Assembly (NCBI GenBank): GCA_963851085.1
Contig: CAWKNX010000015.1
Coordinates: forward strand, 123,363-187,362
Direction of reading: 5' to 3'
DNA from: DATFVJ01 sp963851085
Lineage (GTDB): Bacteria > Actinomycetota > Actinomycetes > Streptosporangiales > Streptosporangiaceae
DNA: 64,000 nt
A program made the translations under genes and the position numbers. The first letter of the stretch is position 1; every line of letters begins with the position of its first letter. Shown here piece after piece: positions 16,611 to 24,955 of this stretch. A model generated the notes under the pieces. It saw only the letters and a list, made by a program, of their open reading frames with translations, was not told the DNA's origin and did no database searches.

Positions 16611-17266
16611 CTACGCCGGGCGCTGTCGCGTACTCCGGTAACTGTGCGGCCCCACGGACCAGTAAGCCCGCTGGTGAACGCCAGTCATGTCGAGCCGCGG
16701 AGGATTGTCAGCTTCCTCGCATCCAGCGTTAGCGTTGTGATCCGGCACGCGGTGCGGGAACAGCGCGATCGTGACCGACGTGAGCACAGCCAGCAGCAGG
16801 GCAGCCGTCGCCGTGGCGCAGACACCGGCCACGCAGCCATGCAGGGTACGGATCTCCGGTCGTTTGTCCCGGGCGGAGAATCGCGCCGCGACGAAGCCCG
16901 CCGCCAGGGGTACCGCCAGGGGTACCGCCAGCGCGGCCAGCCACCAGCTCAGTGCGCTCGCGGGGCCGTACCAGCTGGCCAGATCCGGTTGACCGGTACG
17001 GCCGAGTCCGATGAGCTTCCCGGCCAGCCGGCCCACACCATGCCCACCGCCCCGGCGGCGAACGCCAGCACCCGTATCACCCGGTGCATCACGACCTCCC
17101 GCGCCACCAGCCACACCCCCCCACCCAGCCAGGCCACCCGGCCCAGCCCGGCCGGGACCTCACCCGCCTCGGCCAGCACGGCCTCCGCCCACTCGCGGCG
17201 GCCCGCCGGAAGCAGCCCGGCCAAGCACCTCAGCAGGCCTGCCAGCACCCGCGTGAACCGGCCCAT
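16611..17266 (-). pseudogene. PadR-associated membrane protein, frameshifted
   Basis: The ATG at 17266 overlaps the PadR stop (ATGA). The first frame encodes MGRFTRVLAGLLRCLAGLLP, GGGVWLVAREVV and a hydrophobic helix up to AGWPGS. From about 17025 the membrane-protein reading continues in another frame (LIGLGRTGQP, SWWLAALAVPLAVPLAAGF and TATAALLLAVLTSVTIALF) to a stop at 16611. Read together they form one polytopic protein of about 215 residues, so a single indel near 17025 probably breaks it. Without the shift the product would be 105 residues. Confidence 0.5.
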
Positions 17267-17610
17267 CACGCCCCCTCCCCCGCCACCCGGCGCGGGCTCG
17301 CCGGGCCCGCCGGGGCCGCGCGACGGTGCCGCTGCGGTACCGATTCGGCCAGCGCCGCCCGGGCCGCGGCCAGGCCGCCGGGGGTGAGCCGGTACAGGTG
17401 CCGCCGAGGGCGCCCGGCCGGCTGCCCGTCCTCCCAGCACGCCTCGATTAGGCGACGCTCGGCCAGCCGGATCAAGATCGGATACAACGTGCCCGACCGC
17501 AGCCCGGTCTCCTTGGCCATCAGGTAGCCATGCCGCCAGGAGGCGGGGTCCGCCTCGAGCACGGCCAGCACGGCCAGCGTCTGCGCGGAGAACCCGGAAC
17601 GACGAGCCAC
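17266..17610 (-). CDS. PadR-family transcriptional regulator
   Basis: A 114-residue winged-helix protein (LAVLAVLEADP, HGYLMAKETGLRSGTLYPIL, RRLIEACWE, GRPRRHLYRLTPGG) with the GTLYPIL recognition helix of PadR. These proteins usually repress their own operon, here including the coupled membrane protein. The GTG start at 17610 is only about 10 bases from a near-palindromic operator candidate. Confidence 0.88.
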   Translation of the reverse strand: MARRSGFSAQTLAVLAVLEADPASWRHGYLMAKETGLRSGTLYPILIRLAERRLIEACWEDGQPAGRPRRHLYRLTPGGLAAARAALAESVPQRHRRAAPAGPASPRRVAGEGA

Positions 17611-17620
17611 AACGCTATAC

Positions 17621-17634
17621 TCTACCTAGATAGA
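17621..17634. promoter_or_regulatory. PadR operator candidate
   Basis: TCTACCTAGATAGA is symmetric at 12 of 14 positions and sits immediately before the PadR start, where autorepression sites of this family lie. Confidence 0.45.
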
Positions 17635-17651
17635 AAGCTCGGGTCCACCCC

Positions 17652-18077
17652 GTGTGGGAGAAGGACCTCGACGTCGGCGACTGCCTCGACCCGGTCGACG
17701 AGGCCGTCCGTGTCGGCGTGCTGTCCGCGACCGCGACGTCCGGGCGGGCCGAGTTCAGCCGCGGTGCGGTCCGTTCGGTCATCGCGGCACGGATCTCCCT
17801 GTCCGAGCAGGTCCGGATGCATGCCCGCGCCGCCCGGGCGATCGAGGAGCTGGCGGGCGGCCAGGTGACCGAGCACCTCGGCGTACTTACCTACCACTGG
17901 TCGGCCGCGGCAGCAGGCGCGGCTTCCGCCGAGGCGTGCAGGTGGGCCCGTCGAGCCGGCCAGCTCGCACCGGCTCAAGCTCACACCCGGCCACCGGAGA
18001 TCAACCTCGCCGACCACCGGATCCGCCGGAAACAAGTCCTCGGCGGACTCACGCACGAATACCAGATCGCCGCCTGA
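17652..18077 (+). pseudogene. Fragment of an ATPase-type regulator joined to a transposase-like tail
   Basis: The frame opens at MWEKDLDVGDC. Residues 5-110 resemble the middle of large AAA/LuxR-type regulators (AEFSRGAVRSVIAARISLSE, RMHARAARAIEELAG, HLGVLTYHWSAAAAG). The last 25 residues (RIRRKQVLGGLTHEYQIAA) resemble the C-terminus of integrase-type transposases. Neither family is complete, so it is a chimeric relic. The regulator match is from recall and moderately certain. Confidence 0.4.
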
Positions 18078-18542
18078 CAGTCTCGCGCTGCTGCAAGATG
18101 AAGCAGGTCACCGCCACGATCGTGTATTCGAGCCAACAGGGTAGTGTCCGGCGTACCCAAGTCTCGCCCGGCTGGCGATGGCGACCGCGATCGGGGGCAG
18201 CGGGATGAGCCGCCACAACCCGCCAAGACGCCAGGGATTGATCCCGAACGGCTGCGCTGCCAGACGCCGCCCTGGAACCGTCACCGAGCCCGGCGGCCGC
18301 AGAAATGCATCATCACCGAGTGCTGCGACGTCACACGCAAACGAGGCGGCCGGACGCCTCGGCACACCCGAGTTTCTACAGCGTCCTGGGCGCCGTGACG
18401 GAGATCGCCGTCCCGCGGACGCGGCTATAAGCAGGTGCCCTATGCTTTTGCGATCGGCAAGAGAACTCTCTCTTGCGGCGGCGGTCGGCTTGGAGCCTGG
18501 CCGCATCGCCGCCAGTGACTTCGGCAACCCAGGCGAGGGACC
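18078..18542. other. 465-bp region upstream of fxsB without a recognised gene
   Basis: This may contain the end of the insertion sequence suggested by the transposase-like tail just before it and the fxsB promoter. No clear open frame with a ribosome site. Confidence 0.4.
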
Positions 18543-19745
18543 GTGTCGGAATGGCCAGCGATGCTCGACATCGACGTCTTGATTGCCGAGGGATGGCGCC
18601 CGACGCCTTTGCGCGAATTTGTGCTGAAGATTCATAGCAGATGCGACCTCTCATGCCGCTACTGCTATGTGTACGAGATGGCGGATCAAAGCTGGCGTTC
18701 TCGACCAAAACGCATGTCGAGAAACACCGTTGCCGACACTGCCGCACGCATCGCCGAACACGCGCGGCAACATTTACTCACCTCGATTCAGCTTATTCTG
18801 CATGGTGGGGAACCGCTGCTGGCCGGGTCGGATCTGATCGAGCACACCGTCACGACGATCCGGGCGGCGGTTGATTCAAGCATCCGTGTCAATGTTTCCC
18901 TGCAGACGAATGGCGTGCTGCTCGACACCGCCTATCTCAAGCTTTTCGATGCGCTGGATATCCACGTCGGAGTAAGCCTCGATGGTGACGCGAGCGCACA
19001 CGACCGTCACCGCCGCCGCGCCAATGGGGAGGGCAGTCACGCCGCAGTCGTCCGCGGCTTGGAGCAGTTGACTTCCGATCCCTTCCGGCATCTGTTCAAC
19101 GGTCTCCTGTGCACAGTCGACCCACGCAACGACCCAGTGGGCACGTACGAGGCACTCTTGCGATTCCAGCCGCCCATGATTGACTTCCTGCTGCCGCACG
19201 GCAACTGGTCGTCTCCGCCACCCGGACGGATCCCCGGCTCGAAAGAGACGCCGTATGGCGATTGGCTGGTCCGGGTGTTCGATCGCTGGTACGGCGAACG
19301 ACACCAGGAAACTCGCGTACGACTGTTCGCCGAGATCATGAAACTGCTCCTTGGCGGCACGTCTTCCACCGAGGAAGTGGGCCTGTCCCCGATCGGGATC
19401 GTGGTTGTCGAGACCGATGGAAGCATCGAGCAGTCCGACATCCTGAAATCCGCCTATCCGGGCGCGCCCGCGACCGGCCTGCATGTCAGCCGTGACTCCT
19501 TCGATTCGGTTCTCGCGCTGCCGTCGGTGGCCGCGCGCCAGATCGGCCTCCGCGGCCTTGCCAGCGCATGCAAGACGTGCGAAATACGCCAAACGTGCGG
19601 CGGCGGCCTGTACGCGCACCGCTACCGGAGCGGCAGTGGATTCGCAAACCCGTCCGTCTACTGCCCCGACTTGCTCCGGCTCATTCCGCACATCAAGCGT
19701 GCTGTGGAGGCCGACGTGATCAGGTTGAAGGAACGCCAGCAATGA
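18543..19745 (+). CDS. fxsB: FxsB, radical SAM/SPASM enzyme of the FxSxx-COOH system
   Basis: A 400-residue radical SAM protein. The cluster motif is C34-x3-C38-x2-C41 (CDLSCRYCYVYE), followed by LILHGGEPLL and VSLQTNGVLLD. The C-terminal cysteines (CKTCEIRQTCGGG, SVYCPD) form a shortened SPASM-type domain with the CGGG signature of the FxsB group. Such enzymes install crosslinks in the FxsA peptide. GAGGGA precedes GTG 18543. Its stop overlaps the next gene by ATGA. Confidence 0.88.
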   Translation: MSEWPAMLDIDVLIAEGWRPTPLREFVLKIHSRCDLSCRYCYVYEMADQSWRSRPKRMSRNTVADTAARIAEHARQHLLTSIQLILHGGEPLLAGSDLIEHTVTTIRAAVDSSIRVNVSLQTNGVLLDTAYLKLFDALDIHVGVSLDGDASAHDRHRRRANGEGSHAAVVRGLEQLTSDPFRHLFNGLLCTVDPRNDPVGTYEALLRFQPPMIDFLLPHGNWSSPPPGRIPGSKETPYGDWLVRVFDRWYGERHQETRVRLFAEIMKLLLGGTSSTEEVGLSPIGIVVVETDGSIEQSDILKSAYPGAPATGLHVSRDSFDSVLALPSVAARQIGLRGLASACKTCEIRQTCGGGLYAHRYRSGSGFANPSVYCPDLLRLIPHIKRAVEADVIRLKERQQ

Positions 19746-21043
19746 CTGTGCACGCGCACCGGATTCCAGCCAGCGTGTTCAGCACGCTGGCCGAGGGCGT
19801 AGGGGGGAAGGCCGCAGTACGCGACCTCGTCGCTGCTCAGCACAGCAAGCACGTCCTGCTGGTACGGCGGGTGATCGACCTCGCCCACTCGGTCCGGCAT
19901 GATCAGGCCGCCGATGCCAGGCGCGCCTACAGTCTGCTCGCGGCCGTTCAGGACAGGCAGCCCGATGCGGCTGCCGCGGTCATCTTGCATCCATCGGTCG
20001 GGGCGTGGGCGCGGCAGACGGTGGATGCGCTTGGCTCGCCGCAGACCTCGGCCGAGGCCGAACCAGGGCGGATGGCCGCGCTGGCCGCCGCGGCCGCGGT
20101 CCGGTCCCGCGTACCCTGTTCGATCGAGGTGCCGAGGCGCGACGGCGAGGTCCTGCTGCCGTCACTGGGCCGGGCAGTCGTGCCCGTGGGAGAGGTCCGA
20201 GTGACCTCCGACCGGGCAGAGGTCGGCGGCGTGCAGCTTCCGGACGATCCGAGCAATGACGTAGACGGCTGGGAGGGAATGCGCCGTTTGTCGGCGAGAG
20301 CTCAGGGCAAGGGCCTTCACCTGCTCATCGACGACCTGGATCCCTACCGGGCACCGGGAGCGGATAACATGGCCGGCCGCCTGTCCGCGGCGGAGGCGGC
20401 CCGATGGCAGGCCGTCCTGGATTCCGCCTGGGATCTCCTCGTGCGCCACCACTTGAGTGTCGCCGAAGAGGTCGCCGCCATGACCCGGGTTCTGACTCCG
20501 CTGACTCCCCCACCCGGGGGCCACGTCAGCGCGACGTCTGGGGAGGCTTTCGGCAATATCGCGCTGTCCCCGCCGCCGGACGCGTGTTCGCTCGCGGTCA
20601 CGCTGGCCCACGAGGTGCAGCATGCCAAGATGTGCGCGCTACTGGACATGGTGCCGCTGACGCTGCCAGACGATGGACGCCGGTTCTACGCGCCCTGGCG
20701 AGAGGATCCGCGTCCCGTTTCGGGCCTGCTGCAGGGTGCGTATGCGTTCCTTGGGGTGGCAGGATTTTGGCTTCGGCAAAGTGACCTCGATGACCAGGAG
20801 GCCGCACTGGCCCAGTTCGCTCGCTGGCGGGACGCGGTACGGCTGGTCGTGGACACACTGGTCATGAGCGGCCAACTGAGCCACTACGGCGAATTGTTCG
20901 CCGACGGTATGGACCGGACGCTGCGCCGCTGGGAGGCAGAGCCGGTACCAGCCGGTGCGCTGGCCCGTGCCCAGCAGGCCGCGACAGAGCACCGAGAGCA
21001 GTGGCGCCGCCGCAACGGCGAGATCCCGATGCGGGTCGGTTAG
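19742..21043 (+). CDS. HExxH-motif protein (peptide beta-hydroxylase-like), FxSxx-COOH system
   Basis: A 433-residue protein starting in the ATGA overlap with fxsB. The N-terminal region is helical (ARRAYSLLAAVQDRQPDAAA). The metal-binding H290-E-V-Q-H294 lies in SLAVTLAHEVQHAKM. Proteins with this arrangement next to FxsB are annotated as HEXXH-motif or alpha-ketoglutarate-dependent peptide hydroxylases. Coupling to fxsB suggests a second tailoring step on the FxsA peptide. Its stop overlaps fxsT, which runs towards it, by 4 bp. Confidence 0.82.
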   Translation: MTVHAHRIPASVFSTLAEGVGGKAAVRDLVAAQHSKHVLLVRRVIDLAHSVRHDQAADARRAYSLLAAVQDRQPDAAAAVILHPSVGAWARQTVDALGSPQTSAEAEPGRMAALAAAAAVRSRVPCSIEVPRRDGEVLLPSLGRAVVPVGEVRVTSDRAEVGGVQLPDDPSNDVDGWEGMRRLSARAQGKGLHLLIDDLDPYRAPGADNMAGRLSAAEAARWQAVLDSAWDLLVRHHLSVAEEVAAMTRVLTPLTPPPGGHVSATSGEAFGNIALSPPPDACSLAVTLAHEVQHAKMCALLDMVPLTLPDDGRRFYAPWREDPRPVSGLLQGAYAFLGVAGFWLRQSDLDDQEAALAQFARWRDAVRLVVDTLVMSGQLSHYGELFADGMDRTLRRWEAEPVPAGALARAQQAATEHREQWRRRNGEIPMRVG

Positions 21044-23595
21044 ATCGGCGGTGGGTCGAAGTCGAAGTCTATGCGTCGGCCCGCCAGGAAAGCCTGCACG
21101 TCGGGATGCCCGAGACCGAGCGCGCGGGCATAACCGTCAAGCGTGACCTGTGACAGCCGTTCTGCCTCCTCCCCCGCGCCTTCGGCGCGGAGGTCGAACA
21201 CGAGGTTGGCCGCGGCCGCCAGGGTCAATGGGTGATCCTCGCCGAACAGATCGGTCAGCCGACGGAGGGTGTCCTCACCTAGTGCCCTGGCAAAGTGCGT
21301 GTCACCAAGTCCAGCGAGATCGCTCGCCAGGTTAAGTGCACACGTAAGCGAGTAGTCATGATCGCGCCCGAGCCGCGCGTCGAGACTGGCGAGCGATGAC
21401 GTGTTCAGATCCCTGGCCGTCTGCAGGTCACCGCGGACCCGCAGCAGCAATGCCATATTGACCCCGCAGCCCCGGTTGTAAGGATGGTCGTCCCCGTAGA
21501 TCCTCGGGTAGCGGGTCACCGTTTCCACGGCCAGTTCGAATCCCTCGTTCACCCGATCCTTGTTGCGCAGGGCATTGGCGAGGTTCATCGCGGCAGCCAG
21601 CGTGTCGGGATGGTCAGGCCCGAACATCCGGTTCTCCTGCGCATAGATGTCCTCCGCCAGCTCCAGGCCCTCGTCGGCCGCTCCCATCCGCCGCTGGGCG
21701 ATGGACAGGCTCTTCGCTGTCCGCAGCGTCCAGGGATGAGTGGCGCCGAGATTGGCCCGGCCGAAGGCGAGGGCGTCCTCACCCCAGTCACTCGCGTCGG
21801 CATAGGCACCGCTCAGCCGCACGATCCGGGCGAGGCCATCACGGACAATAAGTATCTCCTGCGGGTTGACCCCGGAATCTGGCAGGTGCTGCAGCTGGAA
21901 TGTCTCTTCGTACATTTGGCGGGCGGTATCGTAGTCGCTCATCAGGCAGTAGTCGACGGCGAGGTTGTTCATGCACCGCAGCGTGGCCCGATCATGTGGC
22001 CCGAAAATGTGCCGATGGCGCCGGAGCGAATCTTCGTCGTGATCGCGCGCTGCCCTGAACTCGCCACGGGCCCGCAGATCAGCTCCGTGACTATTGGATA
22101 GCAGGAGAGTCTCGCGATCCTCGGGACCGAGACGTTGGACCATCTGATCGAGCGTCACACGGTTCATCTCATACGTGGCGCGATACTCGCCGAGCTCACG
22201 GAGCACGATGCCGAGATGCCGCTTTGCGACCAGGATGTCCCGGGTATCATTCACGGGATCCTTTTCCCAGTCTTTGATGAGCCTTTCCACGAAGGACCGG
22301 CCCGTCCCATAGTCGCCCGAACTGTAGAGGTAACGCACGACATCGAGGCAGAACTTCCGGACCGCCGGATCGTGACACTTGGTCACCCGCGATGGCTCCG
22401 CGTGGGCGAGCAGCTCGAAGTACCGTTCCCAGTGCCTGTTGTCATCCGGGTCCCTGGTCATCACTGCCGTGGCGAGCAGGAGGTGGACCTCGTGCCGGAT
22501 CCGGTCCTGCTCTTCGGTGCTCAGGGCGTCTCTGAGCAGTGCCTGCACGAGCCGGTGCAACTGGACCGTCCGGCTCCAGTCGTCTAGACGCGCCAATGCA
22601 TACCGGCCGAGTTGCTTGAATGCCCGGTTTAGCATGATCGGGTTGGACAGCAGGGCGCGCAGCCGAAGATCGACGGCGGTCAGCGGCTCGGCGCCGATCC
22701 GGTCACCCACCGGCACGAAGACGTCGAGCGGAATGGGCTCAGGTCCGAAGAAGGCACAGCACTGGACGAGCTCCACCGCTTCGGGCAGTGCTTCCTTGAG
22801 CTGGGAGACGGACAACGACCACGCAGCCGTCATCGAGACCGGGTATTCCGACGGCCGGCCCTCGCCCAGGAGTAGTGTCGCCTGCTCGTTGAGTAGCCGC
22901 AGGTACTCTTCGATCGGCATGCCAGTCTCTGCCTGCAGCGCTCCGGCCTGCTCCAGCGCGAGCGGCAGATCCCCAAGCGCATCGGCCAGCCGGTTCGCAT
23001 CGTCGTCCGCGTTCTCCCTGCGCAGCCGCTTTTTCAGAAAGGCCACGCTCTCCGCGCGGGTGAACACGTCGACCGCGACCGTCTCCACGACGGTCTGCCA
23101 GGCGTGATTGCGCGAGGTGATCAAGATATGGCCGGACCCCTTGGGCAGCAGCCCGCGCAGATCCTCTGGCCGGTCGGCGTTGTCGAAGATTAACAGCCAC
23201 CGGCTGTACGGCTCGCCATGCTGTAGGGCCTCGATGACGGCATTGGCGCAGTCTTCGATTCCAATGGCGGTCGCCGAGGGCACGCCCAGGTCGGGGGCGA
23301 GAGCCGCCAGTGAGGAGCGCAGAAGCACCGGCTGGTCAGCGGAGATCCACCACACAAGCTCGTACTCTTCGCGGAAGCGGTACGCGTACTCGATTGCGAC
23401 CTGCGTCTTGCCCACACCGCCGAGACCGTGCAGCGCATGCGGCACCACCGCGGTGACCTCAGCAGCCATGCCGGTGTGCAACTGGTCCAGAAGACTGTCC
23501 CTGCCGGTGAAATTCCTGTTCCGTTGCGGGATCTTTCCCCAGATCTCGGGAGACCGCCCTGGCGTCTGCGGGACATTCACGGACGAAGTCGGCAT
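21040..23595 (-). CDS. fxsT: FxsT, NB-ARC/TPR protein of the FxSxx-COOH system
   Basis: An 851-residue protein. The opening resembles GKIPQRNRNFTGRDSLLD, followed by P-loop GLGGVGKTQVA, WWISADQ, LLIFDNADRPED and GHILITSRNH, an NB-ARC-type ATPase. The C-terminal half is a long series of tetratricopeptide-like repeats (HPDTLAAAMNLAN, HPLTLAAAANLVF). This is the architecture of the FxSxx-COOH-system TPR protein. ATG 23595 is chosen because GGAGG lies 5 bases before it; GTG 23601 would overlap that site. It is divergent from fxsA. Confidence 0.9.
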   Translation of the reverse strand: MPTSSVNVPQTPGRSPEIWGKIPQRNRNFTGRDSLLDQLHTGMAAEVTAVVPHALHGLGGVGKTQVAIEYAYRFREEYELVWWISADQPVLLRSSLAALAPDLGVPSATAIGIEDCANAVIEALQHGEPYSRWLLIFDNADRPEDLRGLLPKGSGHILITSRNHAWQTVVETVAVDVFTRAESVAFLKKRLRRENADDDANRLADALGDLPLALEQAGALQAETGMPIEEYLRLLNEQATLLLGEGRPSEYPVSMTAAWSLSVSQLKEALPEAVELVQCCAFFGPEPIPLDVFVPVGDRIGAEPLTAVDLRLRALLSNPIMLNRAFKQLGRYALARLDDWSRTVQLHRLVQALLRDALSTEEQDRIRHEVHLLLATAVMTRDPDDNRHWERYFELLAHAEPSRVTKCHDPAVRKFCLDVVRYLYSSGDYGTGRSFVERLIKDWEKDPVNDTRDILVAKRHLGIVLRELGEYRATYEMNRVTLDQMVQRLGPEDRETLLLSNSHGADLRARGEFRAARDHDEDSLRRHRHIFGPHDRATLRCMNNLAVDYCLMSDYDTARQMYEETFQLQHLPDSGVNPQEILIVRDGLARIVRLSGAYADASDWGEDALAFGRANLGATHPWTLRTAKSLSIAQRRMGAADEGLELAEDIYAQENRMFGPDHPDTLAAAMNLANALRNKDRVNEGFELAVETVTRYPRIYGDDHPYNRGCGVNMALLLRVRGDLQTARDLNTSSLASLDARLGRDHDYSLTCALNLASDLAGLGDTHFARALGEDTLRRLTDLFGEDHPLTLAAAANLVFDLRAEGAGEEAERLSQVTLDGYARALGLGHPDVQAFLAGRRIDFDFDPPPI

Positions 23596-23789
23596 GAGCA
23601 CCTCCGGGTTGACTCCAGAGCCAGCTTATTGTAGACGTTCAGGCCATCCTGATCGACAGAAGATTGCCAGGACTGACTGGGGACAGCGTGGCTGTCTGAA
23701 AATCGAGTCCTGGCATCGGCAGGCTCGGTGTGCGTGTGGTATAAGAGACTGGCGAGGGTGAGGGGCCCATCGACCACAAGGGAGCCGCC

Positions 23790-23954
23790 GTGCACGGCGA
23801 GGCCAGCGATGTCAACGGTGACCTGATCGATGTAACGGGCCTATCGTTGCGCGATCTGGACCGGATACCCGAGTCCAGTCTCGCGCTGGCGTTGCGCCAG
23901 GTGCTGTCCAGTAGCGATGCGGGTCCATCCGCAGGGTTCTCTTCGCGCATCTGA
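23790..23954 (+). CDS. fxsA: FxsA precursor peptide ending F-S-S-R-I
   Basis: A 54-residue peptide starting GTG 23790 behind AAGGGAG. The N-terminal part (VHGEASDVNGDLIDVTGLSL) is a leader, the middle (RDLDRIPESSLALALRQVL) a helix, and the C-terminus is GPSAGFSSRI-stop. The last five residues F-S-S-R-I fit the F-x-S-x-x-COOH signature exactly, with Phe50 and Ser52 as expected crosslink residues. Divergent from fxsT and just before the SIR2 gene. It is short enough to be missed by routine annotation. Confidence 0.88.
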   Translation: MHGEASDVNGDLIDVTGLSLRDLDRIPESSLALALRQVLSSSDAGPSAGFSSRI

Positions 23955-24058
23955 TGCCGGATGTTCCGGCTAATTTCCAGCCTTATTGGCGGAACGACCG
24001 CCAGCAGCTTATCGTCTCCTACTGAGGGGCCATCGCGGGCGGCAGGGGGTGCTGTGGG

Positions 24059-24955
24059 GTGGACGAGGCGGATTGGGAGCGACTGATCGCTCAGCTCAGA
24101 AGGGGCGACTGTACCCCCTTCCTCGGAGCGGGTGCCTGCGTCGGCACGTTGCCCGACGCCGCGGAGATGAGCAGGGACTGGGCGACCAGATACGGCTATC
24201 CGTTTCTAGATCATCATGACCTCGCCCGGGTCATGCAGTACATCTCGATCACCAGACGGGACGTCGTCTATGTCAAAGAGCAGGTCTGCGAGGATCTGGC
24301 AGGTAAGCGGCCTCCGCCGTTTGGAGTTCCCAGCGAGCCGCATACTCTCCTAGCGGAATTTCCGATCCGTGTCTTCATCACGACGAACTATGACGACTTC
24401 CTGATGAAGGCGCTCGGGTGGGCCGGAAAAAGTCCAAAGTCAGCGATTTGCCCGTGGTACGTTTCAGCGAATGCTGATTTCGAAGAGTTCTTCGCGGAGG
24501 TGCCGCCGGTTCCGTCGCCGCCCGATGAGCCATTGGTCTTCCACTTACACGGGAATCTCAGGATACCCAGGTCGCTCGTACTGACTGAGGGGGACTATCT
24601 GGAGTTCCTGGCGAATATCGCGGTCTTCCGCAACGACGATGGGCCTCGTCTAATTCCCAGCGTCGTGCTCACCGCCATGACAGACTACCCGCTTCTATTC
24701 ATCGGATACAGCCTGCAGGACTGGACGTTCCGGGTAATCTTCCACGGGCTCTTGCGTGCGCAATCCGATGTACTGCGGCGACGCAGCGTCAGCGTACAGC
24801 TGCCACCGCCGATAAATGGCTCTGTGGCGGAGGCAGAACGCCGCGCCGAGGAATACCTTACGCGTTATCTTGAGGGCTGGAGCATATCTATCTTCTGGGG
24901 CACTGCAGCCGATTTCTGTCACGAGCTGCGAAGCAGGATGGGATCGTCGGGGTGA
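24059..24955 (+). CDS. SIR2-like domain protein (putative NADase)
   Basis: A 298-residue SIR2-family protein: the NAD-binding GAG loop in FLGAGACVGTLP, VFITTNYDDFL, HLHGNL with the catalytic-type histidine, and IGYSLQDW near the end. SIR2 domains in immune systems (Thoeris, DSR, Avs) consume NAD+, so an NADase role is plausible but inferred. A GTG start at 24059 is used. The stop overlaps the next gene as GTGA, so they are one translational unit. In typical FxSxx-COOH loci this position holds the TIR-like FxsC. Confidence 0.82.
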   Translation: MDEADWERLIAQLRRGDCTPFLGAGACVGTLPDAAEMSRDWATRYGYPFLDHHDLARVMQYISITRRDVVYVKEQVCEDLAGKRPPPFGVPSEPHTLLAEFPIRVFITTNYDDFLMKALGWAGKSPKSAICPWYVSANADFEEFFAEVPPVPSPPDEPLVFHLHGNLRIPRSLVLTEGDYLEFLANIAVFRNDDGPRLIPSVVLTAMTDYPLLFIGYSLQDWTFRVIFHGLLRAQSDVLRRRSVSVQLPPPINGSVAEAERRAEEYLTRYLEGWSISIFWGTAADFCHELRSRMGSSG

